DNA of 64,000 bases. Origin: Lamellibrachia columna (Eukaryota > Annelida > Polychaeta > Sabellida > Siboglinidae). Position 1 is the stretch's first letter, and each line of letters starts with the position of its first letter. Under the pieces are notes generated by a model. The model saw only the letters and a program-made list of their open reading frames with translations, was not told the DNA's origin and made no database searches. Below, piece by piece: positions 55,546-64,000 of the stretch. The position numbers and the translations under genes were made by a program. The stretch is from NCBI GenBank assembly GCA_963662155.1, contig OY759263.1, positions 44,786,002 through 44,850,001 of the forward strand, written 5' to 3'.

Positions 55546-56439
55546 AAACTGAAATGTGAAAAAAGTTTCAAAATTGGTCAAATAGTTTTCAAGATGATTT
55601 TTTGAAGATGTTGAGGTCATTATTTCCTTGCATAATTAATACTTGTAAAGTACATGTCTAGCACTCCAGAGATGTAAAGCTAGCTATTGTTCTGTACTCT
55701 CAGCCTGGTATGCACAACAGGTGCGTGCACAATCAACAAATCGTTCATAAATCAGACCTGTGCTGAACACCAGATTATTTTCTGATAAGCTCAACCAACA
55801 TAGATAAGTATTTGCAACATTCAAGAAACACAATCCATCATTATTTGAGAAAAAAAAATATATGGACCCATTTCTCTTCCAATTATCTCAAAGGTATTAA
55901 TTAGTAATTTACTAATTAGAGAAATCATTGGGCAGGCAGTTATGTTTATACAATTGGATGCCCAAAGGATACCTTGCACACTTCCTGCAATAAGTTATAG
56001 AGATACACAAACTGCTCCACCAACCTTTAATTAAAACTTTACTGTTTACTTCTTGTAAAACATGAGTAAAATATGAAGTATGTTACCCTGTTCTGGGTAG
56101 GCATTGTTTAACATTATTGATGTTAAGGTTTCAATGATATTTGCTGGTATCATGAATCCTGTTCAGTATTCACACAAATCCATACCTTTGGAAATTCACA
56201 AAAAAGTCACAGCTAATTCCAGTAGAGTGTTTACATATTACTGGGTACTGGCTATTCCTGAAGAAACAGCTTCATCCCTCATAAAACAGGTTTCTTGCCC
56301 AAAGAAACAATTCCTCAAAACGTTTTGATAATGTTTATAAAGTTACAAATGTTTTATTATGCGTAAATCTGTTAAAACTTCATGTAGAATAAGAATGAGA
56401 GATGAAGAGATGATGCTGAACAATCTCAGTGTTGAAGTA

Positions 56440-56715
56440 CACATATTGTATTCAACCTAATAAGCATACATGCCCTAACTAGCATACACCCCCTTTTTAA
56501 TCAGCAGGATCCGTAATTGTAATTTGACTAGTGTGGAACAACTGAAAAGTGCCACCGTCTGGTGTTAAACAGTTGTCACCAAATGACACCACTTGTTATT
56601 ATCTAGAAAAACAAATGTTGGTGTATGCTTATCAGGGCAGATTCCTTGACCTTTTTCCATGGCCCAATTGTTTTTCAACCATACTATATATGCGCTTATT
56701 GGGTCAAATACAGTA
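56440..56715 (+). repeat. Dispersed repeat family 1, copy C
   Basis: CTAGTGTGGAACAACTGAAA, TCTGGTGTTAAACAGTTG and TTTTTCAACCATACTATA blocks match copies A (4700) and B (5840). ACOX intron. Confidence 0.7.
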
Positions 56716-56768
56716 TGTTGAAATCTAATTACACAGCATCAGGGCCTATAGTGGCAATTGACTTGCAG

Positions 56769-56931
56769 AGAAACGGGTAGCAAAAGACCCTGAACTGACG
56801 GGTGGTCCAAACTACTGTTTTCTCTCAAACCCAGAGAAATATGCGAACGGTGTCAGGAAAGGCAGACTGCTTGCAAAGAAGCCGAAGGAATATAAACTGG
56901 AAGACTTCACTGATGCATTCATTCTGCGCAG
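56769..56931 (+). CDS. ACOX1: ACOX exon 2
   Basis: Acceptor TGACTTGCAG, donor CAG|GTATCA. Joins in phase 1 to exon 1 and reads KRVAKDPELTGGPNYCFLSN then PEKYANGVRKGRLLAKKPKE and YKLEDFTDAFILR, the N-terminal helical region. Intact. Confidence 0.75.
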
Positions 56932-56989
56932 GTATCACATTGTAAAGTATATGCCAGTTTGATTTAATTAGTTTTTATAGCTAATGTTA

Positions 56990-58200
56990 GTAAGTCTTTA
57001 GGAGGTGTTAAATCGATGTATTAAGCCTAGATTAGCAACAGAAAAGCTAAAAACAGAAGACTGCGAGATGCAGTTGAAATATACAGAACTAACTCTAAGT
57101 TTCTTGAGAGGTAATTATGCTTAATATTAATAACCAAGAAACCGGATCATCTATCCATTCAAGGAACAGAAAAGCAGGTTTCGAAAAGTTTGTAGTTAAA
57201 CCACCCAAGTGGATATGGACAAAATCCATATGGTGCCAAAGATTGATGGTAATGTTTAGACCTTTCAGTCTTCCCTTAGTGGAAGACAGGTACCGCCCTT
57301 TAATCCTGACATTTGCTAAATTACTGTGACCTCAGGAGGTCACCGTAATTAGGGAACTGAGAGGGAGCCCTGGGAACCCTGGATTTGGCCCAGCTCCAAG
57401 AGTTAAAAAGTTTAACTTGCAAACTGGGCAAGGGAGTGCTGGCAGATGTCATTGTCCAGTGGTTGAGAGGGTGGTTGGATTTAACAAGTTGACCAATGGT
57501 AAAGCGTATTGGGTATTTAAGCAATCACGGCAGCTCTAGTGACAGCGTCTGATTTTGGGAAACTGAGAGTATAACTACTCCGGAGGAGCGTTTCCAATGA
57601 GCGGGCAAGACTATTTTAAATTCACACTGAGGTGTGTAGTCGTGCAAAATTTTCAGTAAAGGTGGTCCTGGCGGGCCATACCTGCTTTAGCATTAGATTT
57701 CAAAATGGAATCAAAAGCAGACAAATAAGACATTTTCTGGTAAAAACAAACATGTTTGTATTATTGTGAGAATATGGTTGTGGACATGGATTGAGGAAGA
57801 TTAAAAAAAAATTGAATGAAAGTACTCGGGCTAGTGAAAATTCCTGCAGGCTAATAGATTTCATAATCCACTAACCCAGCAGGATAGTTGAAATTTGTTT
57901 AATTCAGCAGGCCTGCCATATCCTATTGGCAAGTATATAGGAATATATGTATACAAATATATTTTCATTTGGCGAGTGAATATTGGCAGACTATGACACT
58001 CATGACGCAGGGTTATCTAACAGTATGGTGCAGCTCATGAAATTACAATGCTGTGTGTTCAATAAGGTTTTCCTAGTAAACCACTCGTGTGACATTCTTA
58101 ATTGTAGTTGGAAATTGTTATGTTTTTGTAACTCTTATAGGTGCATATGCCTGAAACCATGACTTTTGTTTCCTTTTAATTAAATGGGTGAAATCTTGAC
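56990..58200. other. ACOX intron with missing short exon
   Basis: Exon 2 ends in phase 2 but exon 3 needs a phase-1 donor, so a short exon of roughly 40-60 nt is expected here. I could not identify it. An open stretch at 57003-57111 (EVLNRCIKPRLATEKLKTED) has an acceptor and a donor but does not resemble ACOX and does not fit the phase. Confidence 0.4.
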
Positions 58201-58211
58201 TTTGTTTCTAG

Positions 58212-58361
58212 TATCATCTTCCTCCCCAATGGGATTGCAACATGATATGTTCATCCCGGCAGTTATGGGCCAAGGCACAGAGAACCAGCAAAGACGGTGG
58301 GGCGAGCAGGCAATGGCATGTGAGATCATTGGGATCTACGCCCAGACTGAACTTGGGCATG
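58212..58361 (+). CDS. ACOX1: ACOX exon 3 (TELGHG)
   Basis: Acceptor TTTGTTTCTAG, donor CATG|GTGAGT. Encodes SSSSPMGLQHDMFIPAVMGQ, GTENQQRRWGEQAMACEIIG, IYAQTELGH. The Y-A-Q-T-E-(M/L)-G-H-G motif lines the acyl-CoA/FAD site of ACOX. Intact. Confidence 0.88.
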
Positions 58362-58379
58362 GTGAGTCCACATGCATGC

Positions 58380-58515
58380 ATGCACATACATGTATATGCA
58401 TCACACACACGCACACGCACACATGCAAAACACATGCAAGCGCGCGCACACACGTGCACACACATGCATGCACAGACACGTACACACGCACACACACATG
58501 CACACACACCTTACA
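58380..58515. repeat. (CA)n-rich microsatellite
   Basis: CACACACGCACACGCACACA and related runs, immediately after the exon 3 donor. Confidence 0.95.
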
Positions 58516-58854
58516 AGTCAAACATGCTGACAGGAACACTATTTTAATTATTGTCATTGTAACTACAGCAGAATGGCTTACCGATCAATGACTACCCTAC
58601 TTTCCTAAAATGTTTTCATTGACTAACTACATACACAATACATATTAAAGGAACTCTCGTCAACGACCACCACTAAAATATGGCAGTGGTCAGGCCAATT
58701 TGAATTTCACCCTAACAAATCTCCAAGCAGTCAACATTGATTGGTTGTTTGTAGTGAAATCTGATAGGTGGCAGCACTATTTACAATCTATGTTATTACA
58801 TAATTACAGTTTTGTTATGCTTTTGTTTGTGACATAGCTGTTATGCAAAGGGAT

Positions 58855-58857
<3 letters not shown>

Positions 58858-58927
<70 letters not shown>
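58858..58927. repeat. (TA)n microsatellite
   Basis: About 70 bp of nearly pure TA. Confidence 0.95.
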
Positions 58928-58928
<1 letters not shown>

Positions 58929-59067
58929 GGATTGCCTAATAAAAATGACTAGATATCTTGACAAAGATGAAGATAGGTTGCCAATTGTGATCTTGAAAAA
59001 AGTAGAAAAATGACACGGAACCACTTGAGCGTATTATTCTGGTCTTTTGTATTTCTGAAAGGCTCAG

Positions 59068-59168
59068 GTTCGCATCTACGAGGCCTGGAAACAACAGCAA
59101 CATATGGCCTGGAGAATTTGTTTTGCACTCGCCAACACTGACCTCGATCAAATAGTGGCCAGGGGGAC
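59068..59168 (+). pseudogene. ACOX1: ACOX exon 4, one-base loss and TAG
   Basis: Acceptor GGCTCAG, donor GGAC|GTGAGT. Begins SHLRGLETTATYGLE. After about 59110 the sensible reading moves to another frame (FVLHSPTLTSIK), meets TAG at 59153-59155 where the family has the first Trp of the SIKWWPGG motif, and continues WPGG. The exon is 101 nt; a phase 1-1 exon should be a multiple of three, which confirms a net one-base loss. Confidence 0.85.
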
Positions 59169-59169
59169 G

Positions 59170-60240
59170 TGAGTATAAACTGTTCGAGAGGGCAGGAACC
59201 CTCTGTGTCACAATTGTTGATGTTGGATGGAGAAATTATTTGATGGTTGTTAATTTCTTGATAAACGTGTCCAAATTATCCGTTTGCCACTCCTATTTAT
59301 GCTTGTTTTCTTACACGATCCAAACACCTGTTTTATAATTCTCTGTTTATCCAAGTTTAAAAAGAAAATGTTGTTTTCACTTATTATAACCCATCAAACC
59401 AGTCTGTCTCGCTGTACAAACCAGCCGTGTCTGGCTAGTGACTTTAGCAACTCGTAGATGTGATGTGATCTGGATAATTTTGAACTGTGTGTATCATTTG
59501 AATTCTTAGTCTATTTGCTAAACATCAGGGGTATTTGCTGCATGGCTGTTGGAAGTTTTTGAATTACTAGCACCTATTGAAAATATCATGTGACAAAGTT
59601 TTGTACATTGTATCGTGTTTTGCAGTTATGTTTGTGTTTTGTGTTGTTTGCAGGCCTAGTTGTTTGTGAATGTGATTTTATTAATGACTACATGTCAGTT
59701 TTAATTTTTAGTTATTTGAATGTTTTGCATTACCTAAAAATCCAAAATACATGCATCTAATAAAAATATGAACTTGCTTTTTACATTTTTCAATATTAAC
59801 TGAACAAAGATGACAAATTTATAAATGTAGGAAATTCAATACGCAACTTGGCGAGTTAAAAAATTAAGTACAAAAAGGTTATATGCAAAAATCTAGATGC
59901 ATATATATCTTGCTGAATTTGTGCTGTAAGGAATTGGAGTGCATTTTTGTTAAGATGTCGTGATATCTAAAAAGTAACCGAAGTAACCCATTAATTTAGA
60001 GCCCTGACTTTATAGATAAGTTACACGTATATTATACTTGTAACTTATAGCTTATTTATGATACTGAATTACATAATGTATGACCCTTCTATATTTTATT
60101 TGCAGTTATACGTAATAAAAAAAAAATTTTTATGCTATGCTTTGTTACACTTAGAGCAATTGCGAAAATACTTTTATTTGAAATAAAATATTTAAACATG
60201 ATTGATGAATGGAGCGATGTAACTTGTATGTGGTGCGTTT
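59170..60240. other. ACOX intron 4
   Basis: AT-rich, no repeat or exon recognised. Confidence 0.45.
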
Positions 60241-60244
60241 GCAG

Positions 60245-60364
60245 TTGGCAAGACGACCAACCATGGCATCATCATGGCGATGCTGTTCACAAGAGGAAAG
60301 TGCTATGGTCTGCATGCATTCATGGTTCAGACGAGAAGTCTGGAAACACATGAACCTCTACCAG
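60245..60364 (+). CDS. ACOX1: ACOX exon 5
   Basis: Acceptor GCGTTTGCAG, donor CCAG|GTTAGA. Encodes [20 protein letters not shown] then [25 protein letters not shown] and the K-x-Y-G-L-H-A-F stretch are ACOX hallmarks. Intact; phase 1-1. Confidence 0.88.
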
Positions 60365-60739
60365 GTTAGAGAGAGTGTACAAAGCTGGTCAATGCTCCTA
60401 GCTTTATCTCAACACATACAAACTCCTGTCACGTCTGTTCCTACTGTTGCCTGCTACATTTGTATTGCACCACTACAGGCATTTCTGTTACAAAGTTAAA
60501 CAATCTTGTAGATCAGGGATGATAGATAGAATACTTGATCATAATTGCTTTATTATGCAGAAAATGTAGGACGGTTCCAAGAAAATTCCCCTTAGATCAT
60601 TTCACCCATTGGGCTATTCCCACCAGTCAGTTGCTCCTTCAGATAATTCTGTAAACCTCCAATTTATGCCACTTTAGAGGAGTTTTCTATTTCAAATATG
60701 GCAAAACTTAATCGGTCTGAACTGACTATTATCTATTCT

Positions 60740-62080
60740 AGTGTCCTCTATCCTGGTGCATGGTTATATACCAAAAGCAATCACAGAGTCTGTTATTGTA
60801 CCAGTTGTCAAAGATAAAAATAGATGTGTAAACGAAAAGGGCAATTACAGCCCAATATGCCTCTCGAACATATGTTCCAAGATAACAGATGCTGTGTTAA
60901 TCAACATACTGGATACGTACTTGCAAACTACGCCAAATCAGTTTGTGTTTAAGCCCAAACATGGAACGGATCTACGTGTGTTTGTATTTAAGGAACTATT
61001 ATGTATTAAGGTTGTACACTAAACACGGTTCTGCTTTGTATGTTGCTTTTCTTGATGCTTCAAAACCTTTGATCGAGTCAATCGATATATACTTTTAACG
61101 AAACTAGAACAATGCAATGTACCAAAATATATTTTAAGAGTACTCAACAATGAGTTCCATAACTAATGTATATGTGTCTGATGGGGATCTACTCACTCGG
61201 ACTTCTTCTTATTGGGCAACGATGTTAAGCAAGGTGGGAAGTTATCCCCTTTACTTTTTAACGTTTATATGGACCATTTGAGTGATCAACAGCACAAACG
61301 ACCTACTGATTGTAGTCTTGATACAACGGTGGTTAATCACCTGGTATATGCAGATGATTTACTTCTGTTTGCTCCTATCGCCAAAGGACTGCAAACATTA
61401 CTTGACATATGTTACACCTACGGATGGGAGCACGATGTTCAGTATAATGCTGGTAAATCCCTGGTCATATACTTTGACTGTAGAAATACAAATCTTGCTA
61501 GCGAAATTACCTTAGGAGGAAAGAAGTTAAACTTTACCACCTCATGTAAATACCTTGGACATGTCATTTTTAACAACATATCGGATGAGGCCGACATTCA
61601 AGCCAATGTGAGACTTCTGTATGCTAAGAGTAACATGTTGCATCAAAAGTTTAACTTTTGCTCTACTGCTATAAAGAATAAGCTCGTTGTGGCCTATTTC
61701 AGTAATATTTACATGTGTGCTTTATGGGTCAATTGTAGAAAAGCAAATTTTCAGCAATTTGATGTTGCTTATAACAACTCCTACAGGATATTGAACAGAC
61801 TGCCTATGAGATATAGCGCTAGCCACATGTTCACTACGGCTAATGTCAACTTGTGTAAATGTGTCACTAGAAAGGCTATATTTAGCTTAATGACTAGCAC
61901 TGACAAGTCACTGAATCCCATTACACAGAACATTACAATTAGCGACATGTACTGTACATCAAAATTGCAGCATTCGTGGATCTTAGCTTTGTATAATTTT
62001 TAAATATGATGTTTTTATCTATGTGTTTATTATTTTTATAAGGACCATACTGATTGATTGTCTGAAATAAAAACATGATA
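60740..62080 (+). mobile_element. Non-LTR retrotransposon remnant in ACOX intron 5
   Basis: Frame 60741-61022 reads SVIVPVVKDKNRCVNEKGNY (RT fingers). The 263-codon frame 61212-62003 reads VKQGGKLSPLLFNVYMDHLS, VVNHLVYADDLLLFAP (catalytic YADD), GKKLNFTTSCKYLGHVI and a thumb/C-terminal part. Frame breaks at 61020-61210. Ends with AATAAAAACATGATATTATG at 62067. Sense orientation relative to ACOX. Clade not assigned. Confidence 0.88.
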
Positions 62081-62306
62081 TTATGTACATGGGTGTGTAG
62101 GAGATGGTGGTAGTGCTGGAGGACATAGGGGTGATCTCAAAATGATGACGAACAACACTAAAGAAACCGATGTCATTTAGTCTCTGACCCTGCTACATGA
62201 AACTTTGAATTACATCGACCTGTGTGCAACTTCGGTAACTTCTTAATCGCCAACGTGTTTTGGACAATTGATGGCAAAATGTACATCCAAATTGTTTGCA
62301 TTTTAG

Positions 62307-62422
62307 GTGTGCAAGTTGGCGACATTTGGCCCAAGTTGGGTTTTGACTCCATAGATAATGGATTCCTTCGGTTAGATCAAGTGCACATTCCCCAAGACAA
62401 CATGCTGATGAAGAATGCTCAA
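62307..62422 (+). CDS. ACOX1: ACOX exon 6 (VGDIWPK)
   Basis: Acceptor TGCATTTTAG, donor CAA|GTAGGT. Encodes [20 protein letters not shown] then [18 protein letters not shown]. The family has GDIGPK; here Gly is replaced by Trp (GGG to TGG, one base). Open, phase 1 in, 0 out. Confidence 0.85.
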
Positions 62423-62938
62423 GTAGGTTTGACAACAACTACAGTCACTACAACTACAATCACAACAACTACAACCATAACATTAGGCACATGGCTTCAC
62501 ATTGCCACTAGCTCAGAACCAGTTCAACTTTCAACTCAAAAGATCACATTACTTTTTTATCAAACTGTTGAACTGTCAGAACCACAAAATGACACCTCGA
62601 GGGGAGAATTAATTATTCCATTTTGGAAGCTTTTTAAAAAATACTGTAACTAGTAAACTGAGATTTACTGATGAACAGACAGGCGCATGTCTACACGTGC
62701 TTATGAGATATTCAGGCAAACAAAAATAGGAGGTCTGCAAACATGATGATCCTTGGCTTTCAGTTAGCACTAGGGGTGAACTTGCTACTGGTGATGCTGA
62801 TAGATGAAATTAATTCAAGATGATTGACACACATAGCTTGGCTTTTTCTATCATGTGATGTTTGTTTTTGTAGCTAGAGTTTGGGCCCATCTGGTTTCCA
62901 GATGTCGCAGTAGCTTATCTTGATCTTGGGTCTGCTAG

Positions 62939-63109
62939 GTTTTGAAAGACGGCACATGTACGAAACAAGAGCAACAAACTTTCATATGGAACGATGCTCT
63001 TTGTCTGTTCAATATTTGTCAAAAGTGTCGTAGCCAAAGCCCTTGCCCAGGCCGTCACAATCGCCATCCGCTACAGTGCTGTCCGTCGACAGTTGGAACT
63101 GAAACCAGG
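62939..63109 (+). pseudogene. ACOX1: ACOX exon 7, frameshifted
   Basis: Acceptor TCTGCTAG, donor CCAGG|GTAACG. Begins VLKDGTCTK in the frame expected from exon 6, then from about 62965 the family-like reading lies in another frame: [44 protein letters not shown]. The length of 171 nt is out of register with the phase 0 to phase 2 requirement, confirming an indel. The following exon joins correctly. Confidence 0.85.
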
Positions 63110-63615
63110 GTAACGTCAATTATTAGAGTCTACCTGAAATAACCCGTGGCACCACTGGTGCATATAATATGACACTAATATCAAGGTGAAATAACCTTGG
63201 CGCCTCTGGTGCATATAATATGAAACTAATATAAAAGTGAAATCATGTTAGATGTCAACAAAAATACAATTCATAATTCGCTTGAATATTTTGCTGTGCG
63301 CTGTACCAATCGCATATCTAGGCCAACACGTGCTCTATTGCATTCAAGGCTGTCAGATCAGCTGATTTTTGCATTCTGATGCTAACGTTGTGTTTCTGTT
63401 TAATATCTGTAAGCGGTATTGTTGGTACAATTTATTCTTTGCTGAAACAGTAATTCTTTAAACATTTGCGTTCTTGTCGTTGTCATGGATACATCATTGT
63501 TCTGACTCTCTAATTTAAAGTACAAAATGACTTGTACTTCCGTTGGTCTTGGACTGTGGCCATTACATGCCTGTTACAGTATCTATTTCTTTCACGCCAT
63601 ACTTTCATTTTGCAG

Positions 63616-63778
63616 TGGGCTGGAGCCCCAGGTCCTTGACTTTGTGACGCAGCAGTACAAGTTGTTTCCAGTGCTCTCGGAGGCATATGCTTTCTCTGCT
63701 GTTGGTCTTCATCTGCGAAATCTCTACTACAGCGTCAACTATGACATTCAAAAAGGCAATGTGGAGCTTCTTGCCGAG
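63616..63778 (+). CDS. ACOX1: ACOX exon 8
   Basis: Acceptor CATTTTGCAG, donor GAG|GTAAGT. Encodes GLEPQVLDFVTQQYKLFPVL, SEAYAFSAVGLHLRNLYYSV, NYDIQKGNVELLAE, the start of the C-terminal helical domain. Intact, phase 2 in, 0 out. The gene continues outside the window. Confidence 0.88.
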
Positions 63779-63786
63779 GTAAGTAA

Positions 63787-63976
63787 ATCTCATACTGTGC
63801 TTCTTCTGCTTCTTGTTAATTCCCAGCTCTCGACACATTCCATTAATGGTCCGTCCTCAACAGAATTTGTTTTTGTCTCATTTCAGATTCATTTCATGAA
63901 AAATCTCATACTGTGCTTCTTCTGCTTCTAGTTAATTCCCAGCTCTCGACACATTCCATTAATGGTCCATCCTTAA
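63787..63976. repeat. Direct repeat, period about 114 bp
   Basis: CTCATACTGTGCTTCTTCTG with its 70-bp continuation occurs at 63790 and 63904, just after the exon 8 donor. Only the start of the second unit may lie in the window. Confidence 0.9.
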
Positions 63977-64000
63977 AAAAAAAATTTATTCGCTTCATTT

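Larger units (their letters stand above)
54853..63778 (+). pseudogene. ACOX1: Peroxisomal acyl-CoA oxidase (ACOX1-like), N-terminal part, disrupted
   Basis: ACOX1 performs the first, FAD-dependent, H2O2-forming step of peroxisomal beta-oxidation. Eight plus-strand exons follow the family order: N-terminal [137 protein letters not shown]. The catalytic Glu and the C-terminal half lie beyond the window. Splice sites and phases fit, but exon 4 has a one-base loss and a TAG, and exon 7 has another frameshift. A short exon between 56931 and 58212 is also not found, since the phases there disagree. Either a recent pseudogene or local sequence errors. Confidence 0.85.

Noticed and set aside
57003..57111. 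Candidate extra ACOX exon (EVLNRCIKPRLATEKLKTED)
   Set aside because: Has acceptor and donor words but does not resemble ACOX and does not fit the required phase.
58184..58591. His/Thr/Arg-rich and Cys/Val-rich frames on both strands
   Set aside because: The part after 58361 is a CA microsatellite; only the first part is a real ACOX exon.
58815..59024. IYIYIYIY frame on the minus strand
   Set aside because: Translation of a TA microsatellite.
1..64000. CRISPR arrays, bacterial operons or phage genes
   Set aside because: The tandem arrays have no spacers, and all coding signals are spliced animal genes or retroelements.

Overview
This is an invertebrate animal nuclear genome window. It has AT-rich non-coding DNA, short phase-matched exons with GT-AG introns, many non-LTR retrotransposon remnants, tRNA-derived SINEs and very abundant minisatellites. 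A chitin-binding (CBM14-like) exon argues against a vertebrate. Lancelet or mollusc would fit, but the sequence alone does not decide.

Four host genes can be read. (1) Minus strand, about 5.6-1.7 kb: a secreted protein with a signal peptide, low-complexity linkers, a CBM14-like domain and an EGF-like domain, all joined at phase-1 introns. (2) Minus strand, 23.3-6.6 kb: a CAMSAP/patronin-like microtubule minus-end protein gene, traced over 14 exons. It carries several in-frame stops and frameshifts, and no CKK domain is visible. (3) Plus strand, 40.5-52.4 kb: the 3' part of a DUF4806-family gene. Its penultimate intron is swollen by a young Ty3/gypsy element and a LINE. (4) Plus strand, 54.9-63.8 kb and beyond: a peroxisomal acyl-CoA oxidase (ACOX1-like) gene, eight exons seen. 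At least two of these are broken by frameshifts, one with a nonsense codon as well.

The rest is mobile and repetitive. LINE remnants of several clades lie at 0-1.4, 12.1-13.1, 24.2-26.5, 27.6-29.1, 30.7-33.5, 36.5-37.5, 38.2-38.5, 49.8-51.7, 54.0-54.7 and 60.7-62.1 kb. A gypsy element with two 1,427-bp LTRs occupies 40.67-48.84 kb on the minus strand. A pogo/Tigger-like MITE and a SINE sit in CAMSAP introns. ACGT-rich satellites lie at 33.6-35.5 and 52.5-53.5 kb.

The most interesting points are these. A 24-bp minisatellite lies inside a CAMSAP coding exon, and three 31-bp variant units rotate the reading frame and then restore it. Exon phases are preserved in CAMSAP and ACOX while their coding frames are broken. 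The gypsy LTR begins within a few bases of a DUF4806 splice donor. Satellite units are built from small ACGT palindromes.
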